Assembly (NCBI GenBank): GCA_018970025.1
Contig: JAGWXF010000020.1
Span: 1-61,619, forward strand
Origin: Actinomycetales bacterium
GTDB lineage: Bacteria; Actinomycetota; Actinomycetes; S36-B12
DNA length: 61,619 nucleotides
Reading direction: 5' to 3'
Shown here: positions 42,895 through 51,617 of the stretch, piece by piece
How the letters are laid out: every line of letters starts with the position of its first letter
How positions within the stretch are numbered: the stretch's first letter is position 1
Notes under the pieces: model-generated
What the model saw: the letters and a program-made list of their open reading frames with translations, nothing else
Database searches by the model: none
What the model was told of the DNA's origin: nothing
Program-made: the position numbers and the translations under genes

Positions 42895-45696
42895 ATGTCG
42901 ATCGAGTCGAGTTCTGCTGAGTCGGTGAGTCATGGCAGGCCACGGCGCAGGGGTGTGCTGACCCTGGGCGTGGTGCTGGCGCTGTTGGCGTCCACGGTCG
43001 TCGTGGGGGCGATCTCGCGAATGGTGCCGTCCAGTGCAGCGGTTCCCAGTGCGGTCGGCCTTCAGCAAGCTACCCAGGTAGGGACGGCAATCCTCGCTCG
43101 AGTGACGAGAACTTGGGCCGAGACAGACGCGCCTGCGGTGACCCCTGCGATCACCAACTATGAGTACTCCACCGATGGTGGGACGACCTGGGCAGAGTTC
43201 GATCCGCCGGTGACCACCCCGATCTACAGCAGCCTTGCGGGTATGGCTCCGTTGATCGTCATCTGTAAGACTTCCGGCACAGGTGCCGCCCTGGCCACCG
43301 GGTCGACGTACGACGTCCAGTTGCGCGCGGTCAACGCGGACGGGCCTGGTGCGGCATCGGCGACCCGCAATGTGACGATGAGCTCACTTGACTTCCTGGA
43401 GATGAATCCCTGCGGTGGGGGCTCGGGTACCCAGGACCTGAAGGTGATGACGGGAGGAACTGAGCAGTACTTCAACGTCTTCGGCATCTATCGCTCCGGT
43501 CTCAAGCAGATCTACAACGGCACTGACACCCCCGGCTACTACTGCTTCTATATCTTTGTTGAAGGCAACAGCGTCGGATGCTCGAACGCGAGCAATCAGT
43601 TTCCAACGGGGAATCGGGTGAACTGGACTTCGGTCGATCCACCGGTGCAGACCCATTCCGGGAAGACCTGGACGATCGAGCAGACCGGGCACTACACGTC
43701 CCCCTTGGGTTTCGCGTATGCGCTGACCACCACCTTGGAGTACACCTCGCCCAACGCGTACATTGACGTTCACCATGTGCTGACCACGCCGAATGTGACC
43801 AGTGCGCAGCAGACGCTGAGTGGCACGGCGACGAGTGGCAGTACCTCGCTGACGGTCGGCTCGGCTACCGGCCTGTGGAATGGCATGTGCGTCACAGGAA
43901 CGGGTATCGCGGCTGGAACCGTGGTGAAGTCGCTCGCTCCGACGACTGTCACGCTGGATCGCAACACCACCGGAGCGGTTTCCGGGACGGTCACATTCTC
44001 GGCCTGCGCCAAGATCTACCACGGTTCTGATATGTACCTGGATGGCTCCGATGACGGCCCGGGGGACTCCACGGTTATCGGCGGCAACCGACTGGTGGCC
44101 CAGGTCACCGATCCGGCGTCAATCGATCCGAGCACTGGCGCCAATGGCGGCGTGGGAGGCGTCATGGAGACGACCGGCCACCCATTTAGCTCCTGGGTCG
44201 AGGGTTTATACTCATGCATGTTCGGCAAGCTCTCCGGCTCGTGTACTGGTTCTCCGTGGGGCAATGCCTACGGCGGGGACTGGCCGAATACGATCGATAC
44301 GAGTACCAGCCAGGACGCTGGGACTGCGGCTGTGTGGAATGTGAACCCGACCGGAGCGGCCGGGACCTATACGGTCGATACCTGGGTCTACTTCGCTGCG
44401 GGCTCGCCGACCCTGACCGGTTCCTTTGCCTCCACCACGGCCACCGCCGGGGTGCCGGTGAATCTGAACCTGGCGATCTCCAATGCGCCGAGCTGGGCGT
44501 GGACTGCGGCCGCCTTCGACCTGGCCCTGCCGTCGGGTGCATCGGCCGGGTCGATCACGAATACCTGCGGCGGTACGGCCTCGGTCACGGCCGGGGTGCT
44601 GTCGCTGACCGGCGGTTCGCTTTCCACGGCCGGGCTGAACTGCACGATCACCGTGCCGGTGACCTTCTCCTCGGCTGGCACCTACACCGTCACGAATGCG
44701 AATGTGTCGGGCAACTGGATCTCCCAGTTCGGGGCGCCGCAGCCGCTGGTGAAGTCGGTCTCCGGTGAGGTCACCGTAACCTCGGGTTCAGCCCCGGCGG
44801 GTGGCGGTGGAGGAGGCTCGACACCGGCCTCAACGCCAGAAGCAGCGCCAACCACAGCGCCGGCCCCGAATCCTTCTCCGACCCGGCCATCCCTGGAGGT
44901 CATCCCACACCAGTCGAACTCGAATGTGCCCGCAAGCGGCATGGGATCGGGAGCCGGCCTGCTGCTGGTCGGCGGCGTCCCCTCGGGGCTGGTCATCGAG
45001 CCCAATGCGCCCAGCAGGCCGACGGGCCTGAATGTGCGAGGCGATGGCTTCACGATGAGCCTTGCCGGACTCGGCGCCCAGGGCAGGCCGCTTGGGCTGA
45101 GCGCGGATGGCGGCGCACTGGTCCTGCAGAAGGACCGCATGGCCCAGGCGCAGGGCACCGGCTTCCTGCCGAATAGCGAGATCCGGCTCTTCATGCTGTA
45201 CCCGCCGCGCTATATCGGCAGCATCACCACGGATGCGTCCGGCAACTTCTCCGGCCAGGTGCCGATCCCGATGGACCTCGCCTCCGGCCTGCATACCCTG
45301 CAGGCGAACGGCTACACCCCGCAGCAGAAGGTCCGCTCGGTCTCGATCGGCGTGCAGGTGATGGCCGACCGGGCGCCCAGGATGCGCATGGCGAAGGCAA
45401 CGGTCACATTCGACGCGCTGTCCGACCAGCTGAGCGCAGTGGCCAAGGCCCAGCTGCGAGCGCTGGCGCGCGGGCGCGTGGGCTCGGCGCGCACGACCCT
45501 GGTGGTCGGCTACGTCCAGCCGACGAGCACGACTGCAAATGACCAGACCCTGTCGACCATGCGTGCCAAGAGGGTCGCCAGCTACCTGCGCAGCCTCGGG
45601 CTCAAGGGCAGGGTCGTCTCGCGTGGCGACGGAACGGCCACGGAGACCGGCGCTGCTGGTCGCAAGGTCGTGATCGCCATCAAGTACAGCAAGTAG
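42895..45696 (+). CDS. Large secreted surface protein 1 with OmpA-like C-terminus
   Basis: 933 residues from the ATG at 42895 (GGAGG at 42884-42888; an in-frame GTG at 42889 is less likely). After a basic N-terminus and hydrophobic signal segment (about 20-42) come a fibronectin-like domain (about 45-165), a unique Cys-containing beta-rich domain (about 165-500), a DUF11/DUF7933-like beta domain (about 505-625; TNTCGGTASVTAG), a Gly/Ser/Pro/Thr linker, and a roughly 310-residue module shared with the protein at 46396, ending in an OmpA-like domain (about 825-933; VTFDALSDQLSAVAK, RAKRVASYLRSLG). No LPXTG motif is seen. The OmpA part may hold peptidoglycan non-covalently. Function unknown. Confidence 0.88.
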   Translation: MSIESSSAESVSHGRPRRRGVLTLGVVLALLASTVVVGAISRMVPSSAAVPSAVGLQQATQVGTAILARVTRTWAETDAPAVTPAITNYEYSTDGGTTWAEFDPPVTTPIYSSLAGMAPLIVICKTSGTGAALATGSTYDVQLRAVNADGPGAASATRNVTMSSLDFLEMNPCGGGSGTQDLKVMTGGTEQYFNVFGIYRSGLKQIYNGTDTPGYYCFYIFVEGNSVGCSNASNQFPTGNRVNWTSVDPPVQTHSGKTWTIEQTGHYTSPLGFAYALTTTLEYTSPNAYIDVHHVLTTPNVTSAQQTLSGTATSGSTSLTVGSATGLWNGMCVTGTGIAAGTVVKSLAPTTVTLDRNTTGAVSGTVTFSACAKIYHGSDMYLDGSDDGPGDSTVIGGNRLVAQVTDPASIDPSTGANGGVGGVMETTGHPFSSWVEGLYSCMFGKLSGSCTGSPWGNAYGGDWPNTIDTSTSQDAGTAAVWNVNPTGAAGTYTVDTWVYFAAGSPTLTGSFASTTATAGVPVNLNLAISNAPSWAWTAAAFDLALPSGASAGSITNTCGGTASVTAGVLSLTGGSLSTAGLNCTITVPVTFSSAGTYTVTNANVSGNWISQFGAPQPLVKSVSGEVTVTSGSAPAGGGGGGSTPASTPEAAPTTAPAPNPSPTRPSLEVIPHQSNSNVPASGMGSGAGLLLVGGVPSGLVIEPNAPSRPTGLNVRGDGFTMSLAGLGAQGRPLGLSADGGALVLQKDRMAQAQGTGFLPNSEIRLFMLYPPRYIGSITTDASGNFSGQVPIPMDLASGLHTLQANGYTPQQKVRSVSIGVQVMADRAPRMRMAKATVTFDALSDQLSAVAKAQLRALARGRVGSARTTLVVGYVQPTSTTANDQTLSTMRAKRVASYLRSLGLKGRVVSRGDGTATETGAAGRKVVIAIKYSK

Positions 45697-45703
45697 CCTC
45701 GCG

Positions 45704-45741
45704 GGATGCGGGTGCGGCCCGAGCAGGTCGCGCCCGCATCC
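45704..45741 (+). terminator. Hairpin terminator after surface protein 1
   Basis: GGATGCGGG at 45704-45712 pairs with CCCGCATCC at 45733-45741 across a 20-base loop. It begins eight bases after the stop codon. There is no U tract, as is common in high-GC actinobacteria. Confidence 0.6.
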
Positions 45742-45790
45742 GTGATTGCCCGGGCGTCACTGTTGCAGCGCCGACCGGCTATGGCTTCGC

Positions 45791-46120
45791 TCAGGTCGGC
45801 AGCCCGGTGGGTCCCTCATCCTGCCCGCGTGCTGGTGAGGGCCGCCGCATGATCCGCCGTGCCTGATCCCTGACCACCGTTGTGGCCCTCGCCCCGTGCG
45901 TGCGCATATGCCGCAAGGCGACCTCGGCCCAGGCGAACTCCGTGGCCAGCACGGCCAGGCCCGCGATGATCAGCGGGATCCCGGGGCCGGGAAGCACCAG
46001 GAACACCACGCCCACGCCCACCAGCGACAGCCCGACCGTCGCGGCCAGGACCCAGCGGACGGGGTGCGGCAGTCGCCTCCACGACGCCAGCCATCGCTCG
46101 ACCCGGGTTGGACGACTCAT
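45791..46120 (-). CDS. Small PGPGW-type transmembrane protein (TIGR02611-like)
   Basis: 109 residues from the ATG at 46120. Two membrane segments (about 24-45 and 48-66) surround the signature VFLVLPGPGIPLIIAGLAVL, then a helix EFAWAEVALRHMRTHG and a basic, polar tail. The family is widespread in actinobacteria and of unknown function. The start is fixed by TACCGT six bases upstream. It lies between the two surface-protein genes on the opposite strand. Confidence 0.85.
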   Translation of the reverse strand: MSRPTRVERWLASWRRLPHPVRWVLAATVGLSLVGVGVVFLVLPGPGIPLIIAGLAVLATEFAWAEVALRHMRTHGARATTVVRDQARRIMRRPSPARGQDEGPTGLPT

Positions 46121-46232
46121 CCTTCGACGGTATCCCCCAGCACACGTCCCTGCCACTGGCGGGATACGTGCCGTCGAGCTGATTGCTGGGTTCGGCCAGC
46201 GAAACAACCGGGGCGCCTTGCCTGGAGTCCAG

Positions 46233-46252
46233 GGTCAGCCTGGATGAGGGAT
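46233..46252 (+). repeat. 20-bp direct repeat, right copy
   Basis: GGTCAGCCTGGATGAGGGAT, an exact copy of 41983-42002 in oleD. Flanking bases differ on both sides, so the identity is limited to 20 bp. It lies 143 bases before the start of surface protein 2. Confidence 0.85.
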
Positions 46253-46264
46253 GCGCTTGGCTTT

Positions 46265-46315
46265 TTTCGATCGAAATACCGCCGTGCACTCTTTTATATC
46301 GAATTGAGGTATCAT
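46265..46315 (+). promoter_or_regulatory. AT-rich control region before surface protein 2
   Basis: Contains a perfect 12-bp palindrome TTTCGATCGAAA (46265-46276), the run TTTTATATC (46292-46300) and a possible -10 hexamer TATCAT (46310-46315). No clear -35 is spaced correctly for TATCAT. The stretch is sharply more AT-rich than its surroundings. The rest of the 46121-46395 gap holds only the 20-bp repeat. Confidence 0.4.
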
Positions 46316-46395
46316 TCCCGGGCGGCGTTGGGGCCCTGAGCTCGAGGTCGACCCCCGCACGCTCCTGGACCGGACGACAACCACATGGAGGACGT

Positions 46396-48429
46396 ATGAG
46401 CGCCCATCGGATTCGCTCAGCGAGGGTGCACACGAAGAAGATCTCAGGGAGGGCCCGGGGAGCCGCTGCCGCCCTGCTGGCACTGGCCATGATCGGGGCC
46501 GCCGTGGTGAGCGGAGGGCTGCTGCCGACCTCCGACGCCACCACGCCAAACCCATCCGTGGACTACCAGTTCAATGGCAATCTGAACGACAGCGCAAGCG
46601 GTAGCGCGTTGACGGTTACCCCGACATGCCCCGGTACGGTCCCGGATGCTGTTGACAATCAGTGCATCCTGTCCTCGGGCTTTGGCTCTGATGCGAATGG
46701 GCCGTACTGGACCTGGACAGCCCCTGGTCGAGACGTTTCTCGGCGAGGGGGCGGTTTCACCGTCCTCACCAACAGCCCCATCGGATCCACCTACACGATC
46801 ATGCTGAAGTTCAGCTTCAGCGGGAACACGTCGCCGCTGACCTCCTACAGTTACCTCAAAGTCATCGACTACCTGAACAAGGTCGACGATTCCGGCTTCT
46901 ACCTTCGCTATGGAAAGTTCAACTCCTACCCTCCGAGCAACACGGGAACCACCGTGTACGCCCAGGATCAAGTCCTCGACCTGATCATCACCCGTGACGA
47001 TGCGACGAAGGCGTTCAAGGTGTACTCCAAGGCCGCTGGCGGGAGCCTGTTGCTGGAGTACACCTACTCGGACACCAGTAACAACCTGGTGCCCTTTGCC
47101 TCCGGCTCCGGAAGCCTGCTGGGCTTCTTCTTCGACGACAACTACACCTCCCGTGAGGCCACTGCCGGAGGCAAGGTCTACCGGCTCCGGACCTGGGCGG
47201 GAACAGCGCTGTCGCAATCTGAGGTGGACGGGGCGACTGTCGTGGGGCCTTCGGTGTCCACATCGTCCCTGCCGAACGCCACCGTGGGCTCCTCCTACAG
47301 CCAGACGCTCGCGGCATCGGGCGGCACGTCCCCGTACTCCAACTGGCAGGTGTCCAGCGGCACCCTGCCGTCGGGGCTCACCCTGAGCTCTTCGACAGGC
47401 GTCATCTCGGGGACCCCGACGACGGCGGGGACCTCGACGTTCTCGGTGACCGTTGATGACTCGATACCGACGACCAGTGCAGCACAGAGCCTGAGCCTGA
47501 CGGTTGCGGCGGCAAGTGCGCCGGCTCCTGCTGCGCCGGCTCCTGCTGCACCAGCGCCGGAGCCGGTCACGGAGGAGTCGACACCCCCGCCGCCCCCGCC
47601 GGCCCCTGCGCCAACCCTGCCAACGCTCGATCCGATCGCCAATCAGCAGAACGGGAACGTGCCGCAGGCCGGCGTGCCTTCGGGTTCGAGCCTGCTGCTG
47701 GTGAACGGGGTTCCCTCGGCCGTGACGGTGGCGCCGAACGCCCCGGCCTCGCCCACCGGGCTGGTGGTGACCGGTGACGGATTCACCATGCGGCTGGCCG
47801 GGCTGGACTCGCAGGGCAGGCCACTGGGCCTCAGCTCGGATGGCGGTGCGCTGGTGCTGCACCAGGATCGCGTCGCCCAGGTCGACGGCACCGGCTTCCT
47901 GCCGAACAGCGAGGTACGGCTGTTCGTCTTCTCCACGCCTCGCTACATCGGCAGCGTGACCACGGATGCCTCGGGCAACTTCTCCGGGCAGGTTCAGATC
48001 CCGATGGACCTCGAAGTCGGCCGGCACACCCTGCAGGCCAACGGCTACACCCCGGACCGAAAGGTGCGTTCGCTCTCGCTCGGGGTGCAGGTGCAGAAGC
48101 TGCGCGCACCTCGGGTACGCAATGCCAGCGCCACAGTCACCTTCGACGCGCTGTCAGCCCAGCTGAGCAAGGTGGCCCGCGCTCAGCTGAAGGCGCTGGC
48201 GGCCGGGCGCAAGGCCAAGGCCCGGGTGACGCAGATCGAGGGCTTCGTGCAGCCGGCGGGCCTGACCGTCAACGACCAGGCCCTCTCCAAGGAGCGAGCA
48301 CGCAATGTGGCCCGCTACCTCAGGTCCCTCGGGGTGAGGGGGAAGATCGTGGTCAAGGGCAGCGGGCAGGCTCGCGAGACCGGGGCTGCTGGCCGCAAGG
48401 TGGTCATCTCCATGAGGTACGTCTCGTAG
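46396..48429 (+). CDS. Large secreted surface protein 2 with OmpA-like C-terminus
   Basis: 677 residues from the ATG at 46396 (GGAGG at 46387-46391). Signal region about 20-50 (AAALLALAMIGAAVVSGG). Then a LamG/concanavalin-like domain (about 52-275; VDYQFNGNLNDSASG), a putative-Ig (He_PIG) domain (about 280-370; LPSGLTLSSSTGVISGTPT), an Ala/Pro linker, and the same roughly 280-310-residue module as the protein at 42895: a DPIANQQNGNVP lead, GDGFTMRLAGLDSQGRPLGL, GTGFLPNSEVRLFVFS, SGNFSGQVQIPMDL, and an OmpA-like end (GAAGRKVVISMRY). The N-terminal halves are unrelated, so the pair arose by module shuffling. Function unknown. Confidence 0.88.
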   Translation: MSAHRIRSARVHTKKISGRARGAAAALLALAMIGAAVVSGGLLPTSDATTPNPSVDYQFNGNLNDSASGSALTVTPTCPGTVPDAVDNQCILSSGFGSDANGPYWTWTAPGRDVSRRGGGFTVLTNSPIGSTYTIMLKFSFSGNTSPLTSYSYLKVIDYLNKVDDSGFYLRYGKFNSYPPSNTGTTVYAQDQVLDLIITRDDATKAFKVYSKAAGGSLLLEYTYSDTSNNLVPFASGSGSLLGFFFDDNYTSREATAGGKVYRLRTWAGTALSQSEVDGATVVGPSVSTSSLPNATVGSSYSQTLAASGGTSPYSNWQVSSGTLPSGLTLSSSTGVISGTPTTAGTSTFSVTVDDSIPTTSAAQSLSLTVAAASAPAPAAPAPAAPAPEPVTEESTPPPPPPAPAPTLPTLDPIANQQNGNVPQAGVPSGSSLLLVNGVPSAVTVAPNAPASPTGLVVTGDGFTMRLAGLDSQGRPLGLSSDGGALVLHQDRVAQVDGTGFLPNSEVRLFVFSTPRYIGSVTTDASGNFSGQVQIPMDLEVGRHTLQANGYTPDRKVRSLSLGVQVQKLRAPRVRNASATVTFDALSAQLSKVARAQLKALAAGRKAKARVTQIEGFVQPAGLTVNDQALSKERARNVARYLRSLGVRGKIVVKGSGQARETGAAGRKVVISMRYVS

Positions 48430-48537
48430 GTCGTCAGCCCCTCGGGCAAGGGGACGAGCGGAATCGGCCCGGCCGGTGGCCTTCCTGGCTCCTGGCCGGG
48501 CCGAGACGCTCGACAGCCCTGCTGGTTTGATGACGCG

Positions 48538-49779
48538 GTGCGCGAAGAACCCCACGATGCCCCGAGCGGTGGGCCGTGGTTCACCGTCACCAGTCGGCTT
48601 CCTGGCCGGCTGGGCCGAACCGGGGTGATCCGCACCCCGCACGGGACGATCCGCACGCCGGCCTTCATCCCGGTCGGCACCAAGGCGACCGTCAAGGCAG
48701 TGCTGCCGGAGTCCATGCAGGATCTCGGTGCCCAGGGGCTGCTGGCGAACGCCTACCACCTGTACCTCCAGCCCGGGCCCGAGGTCGTCGATGCGGCCGG
48801 CGGGCTGTCGGCCTTCATGAACTGGCCGGGCCCCACCTTCACCGACAGCGGGGGATTCCAGGTGCTGTCGCTGGGCGTGGGCTTCAAGAAGATCCTCGCG
48901 ATGGACGCCAGCACCGTGCGCTCCGACCAGGTCATCGCCGCCGGCAAGGACCGGCTCGCCCACGTCGACGACGACGGCGTGACCTTCAAGTCGCATGTCG
49001 ACGGGTCGATGCATCGCTTCACCCCCGAGGTGTCGATGCAGGTGCAGCATCAGCTCGGGGCCGATCTGATCTTCGCCTTCGACGAGTGCACAACCCTGCT
49101 GAATACCCGCGAGTACCAGGAGCGGTCCCTGGCGCGTACCTATGCCTGGGCCGAGCGCTGCGTGGCGGAGCATGCCCGGCTCACTCGCGAGCGCAGCCAT
49201 CGCCCCTACCAGCAGCTGCTCGGGGTCGTGCAGGGCGCGCAGTACGAGGACCTGCGCCGCCAGGCCGCCCGTGAGCTGGCTGGCCTGGGCTTCGACGGCT
49301 TCGGCATCGGCGGGGCGCTGGAGAAGGCCCAGATCGGCACGATCGTGCGCTGGGTCTGCGAGGAGCTGCCCGAGGACAGGCCCCGGCACCTGCTCGGCAT
49401 CGGCGACCCGATCGACATGTTCGCCGCGATCGAGCAGGGCGCCGACACCTTCGACTGCGTGGCGGCCTCCCGGATGGCGCGCAACGGGACGGTCTACTCC
49501 CAGGCCGGCCGCTTCCACGTCACCAATGCCCGCTTCCGGATGGACTTCGGCCCCATCGACGATGCGTGCGACTGCTACACCTGCCGCCACTACACCCGGG
49601 CCTACCTGCACCACCTGTGGAAGGCCAAGGAGCGATCCTTCGCGACCCTCACCACCATCCACAACGAGCGGTACATCGTCCGCCTGGTCGATCGGATCCG
49701 CGAGAGCATCGATGCCGGTGAGTTCGATGCCTTTCGGGACGAGACCGTCGGGCAGCTGCGCGAGCCAGCCCGCGCCTGA
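48538..49779 (+). CDS. tgt: tRNA-guanine transglycosylase
   Basis: Exchanges guanine 34 for a queuine precursor in tRNAs with GUN anticodons. 413 residues. DSGGFQVLSLG (Asp103) lines the base pocket, GIGDPIDMF carries the nucleophilic Asp, and the zinc site is CDCYTCRHYTRAYLHHL. Length fits the bacterial enzyme with a slightly long N-terminus. GTG start at 48538; a TTTGAT lies six bases upstream, a weak -10. A transporter for the base precursor is encoded 0.9 kb downstream on the other strand. Confidence 0.95.
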   Translation: MREEPHDAPSGGPWFTVTSRLPGRLGRTGVIRTPHGTIRTPAFIPVGTKATVKAVLPESMQDLGAQGLLANAYHLYLQPGPEVVDAAGGLSAFMNWPGPTFTDSGGFQVLSLGVGFKKILAMDASTVRSDQVIAAGKDRLAHVDDDGVTFKSHVDGSMHRFTPEVSMQVQHQLGADLIFAFDECTTLLNTREYQERSLARTYAWAERCVAEHARLTRERSHRPYQQLLGVVQGAQYEDLRRQAARELAGLGFDGFGIGGALEKAQIGTIVRWVCEELPEDRPRHLLGIGDPIDMFAAIEQGADTFDCVAASRMARNGTVYSQAGRFHVTNARFRMDFGPIDDACDCYTCRHYTRAYLHHLWKAKERSFATLTTIHNERYIVRLVDRIRESIDAGEFDAFRDETVGQLREPARA

Positions 49780-49797
49780 TGGGGGCCGATGCCGCCG

Positions 49798-50652
49798 TCA
49801 GGTGCGCGGCAGCAGGAAGTCGATGACCAGTCGATTGAAGTCGGCCGCGTGCTCGAGCTGCGTCCAGTGACCGCAGCGGCCGAAGACATGCAGCTGCGCA
49901 TCGGGGATCTGCGCGAGCAGGTCGTAGGCGTTCTGCAGCGGGATGACCTGGTCGTCGCGCCCGTGCACGATGAGGGTCGGGTGCGGCAGGCGGCGCAGGT
50001 CATCCGCCTGCTGGGCCAGGGCATCGACGCTGCGCTGCCGAGGCGCGGGGAACATGGCCGCATACGCATCCTGCACGCCAGGCCGGACGCTTGCACGGTA
50101 GCGCACCTCGGCCAGGTCCGGCCCGACCAGCGACCGGTCGTACGTGAAGATCCCCAGGAGCTCCTCCATGGCGGCCACCGAGGGCTCGTATCCCCACACC
50201 GCGTCCAGGCCCTCGGTGATCGCGAACGGCACGCCGACCGCCCCCATCAGCACCAGCCGGTCGACTCGCTGCGGATGGCGGACGGCGAGGTCCAGGGCCA
50301 GGGCTGATCCCATGGAGTTCCCGATCACATGGGCTCGATCCACGCCCAGCGAGTCCAGGACGCCGACCAGGTGCGCCGTCCAGGCATCCAGCCCATAGCG
50401 GATCCCGTCCGGACGGTCGGTGAAGCCGAACCCGACGACGTCCGGGGCGATCACCCGGAAGTGCCCGGCCAGTGCCGGGACGGTCAGCCGCCAGTTCGCG
50501 TAGGCCGAGACGCCCGGCCCGGATCCGTGCACGAGCAGCACGACCGGGGCATCCGGCGAGCCGGCCAGGTGGACGTTCGTGCGGATGCCGCCGGCCAGGA
50601 TCGACTCGCCGATCTCGGGGCTGGCCTGCTGCGGGCTGGGGTCACTGGGCAT
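49798..50652 (-). CDS. Alpha/beta hydrolase (meta-cleavage-product hydrolase-like)
   Basis: 284 residues. Catalytic triad: Ser in VIGNSMGSALA, Asp in VHGRDDQVIPL, His in FGRCGHWTQLE. LLVHGSGPGVSAYANWR is the oxyanion loop of C-C bond hydrolases such as DmpD/TodF/BphD. No aromatic-ring cleavage genes lie nearby, so the substrate may be different. It overlaps the transporter gene upstream by 11 bases and is thus co-expressed with it; a link to queuosine salvage is only a positional guess. Confidence 0.88.
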   Translation of the reverse strand: MPSDPSPQQASPEIGESILAGGIRTNVHLAGSPDAPVVLLVHGSGPGVSAYANWRLTVPALAGHFRVIAPDVVGFGFTDRPDGIRYGLDAWTAHLVGVLDSLGVDRAHVIGNSMGSALALDLAVRHPQRVDRLVLMGAVGVPFAITEGLDAVWGYEPSVAAMEELLGIFTYDRSLVGPDLAEVRYRASVRPGVQDAYAAMFPAPRQRSVDALAQQADDLRRLPHPTLIVHGRDDQVIPLQNAYDLLAQIPDAQLHVFGRCGHWTQLEHAADFNRLVIDFLLPRT

Positions 50653-51340
50653 GGGCCAGATCGTAGGTCGGCTCGCGGCGCTTGACGGCGCGGATGACGG
50701 GGTAGGTGATCGGCAGCAGGACGACCTCGAGCAGGGTCTTGTACAGGTAGCCCACGACCACGTAGTTGACGAACTCCGCGCCGGTGATCACGCCGTAGAA
50801 GGCGATGGTGCAGAACACCAGGGTGTCGGCGAGCTCGCCGACCGCCGTCGACCCGATCAGCCTGGCCCACAGGTAGCGCTCCTTGGTAACCGCCTTGATC
50901 CGGACGAGGACGTATGCGTTCAGCAGCTGGCCGACGAGGTAGCCGCAGACGCTGGCGAGCACGATGCGCGGGACGAAGCCCAGGACGGCCTCGAATGCCG
51001 CCTGGTTCTCGTAGCCTGCGGCGGGCGGCGAGACCTGCACGAGGTAGAAGGTCAGCGCGGCGAGCACTGACATCGCGAACCCGGTGATGATGGCCCGACG
51101 GGCGGCCCGGAATCCGTACACCTCGCTGAGCACGTCGCCGATGACGTAGGCCAGCGGGAACAGGAAGGCCCCGCCGTCGGTGATGAGCGGGCCGACGGCG
51201 ATCAGCTTGGTCGCTCCGATATTGGAGATGAGCAGGACGCAGCAGAAGACCGCGACGATGACCGGATACAGGCTCCGCGTCACGGCTGCGTAGCGCGGCG
51301 ACTGCGCGGTGGCGGCCTCACCGTGCGGATCTGGGCTCAT
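50642..51340 (-). CDS. yhhQ: Queuosine precursor transporter (YhhQ/DUF165 family)
   Basis: 232 residues from the ATG at 51340, with about six membrane helices. Family features include SNIGATKLIAVGP, GGAFLFPLAYVIGDVLSEVYG and ELADTLVFCTIAFYG. E. coli YhhQ imports the queuosine precursors preQ0 and preQ1. Proximity to tgt supports salvage of a queuine precursor. No queC/D/E/F genes are in the window. The frame extends to a TTG at 51355, which is less likely as start. Confidence 0.9.
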   Translation of the reverse strand: MSPDPHGEAATAQSPRYAAVTRSLYPVIVAVFCCVLLISNIGATKLIAVGPLITDGGAFLFPLAYVIGDVLSEVYGFRAARRAIITGFAMSVLAALTFYLVQVSPPAAGYENQAAFEAVLGFVPRIVLASVCGYLVGQLLNAYVLVRIKAVTKERYLWARLIGSTAVGELADTLVFCTIAFYGVITGAEFVNYVVVGYLYKTLLEVVLLPITYPVIRAVKRREPTYDLAHAQ

Positions 51341-51385
51341 GGCGGGGCAATCCAATCACCCCGGGCACGATCACGGGTTACCTGC

Positions 51386-51450
51386 GATCTGGGGACATCA
51401 GATCTCGGGGCATCCGATCTCGGGACATCCAAAGCGGATGCCCCGAGATC
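51386..51450. repeat. Three 15-bp tandem repeats plus one inverted copy, next to tRNA-Arg
   Basis: GATCTGGGGACATCA (51386-51400), GATCTCGGGGCATCC (51401-51415) and GATCTCGGGACATCC (51416-51430) are followed by GGATGCCCCGAGATC (51436-51450), the exact reverse complement of the middle copy. The RNA could fold into alternative hairpins. It starts 9 bases beyond the 3' end of the tRNA, so it may end the tRNA transcript. Confidence 0.85.
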
Positions 51451-51459
51451 GCGCACGTG

Positions 51460-51532
<73 letters not shown>

Positions 51533-51617
51533 AAGGCAGCACAGGCTATCAGCGAGGCTCGGCGGGCCGGCAGCATGCGCGATCCGGGCTCGACGGCCGT
51601 GATGCCAGGATCACGTG

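Noticed and set aside
42817-42910. Short leader-peptide frame (MKRELGHEP...) before surface protein 1
   Set aside because: No clear ribosome site and no regulatory codon pattern; likely a chance frame in the leader.
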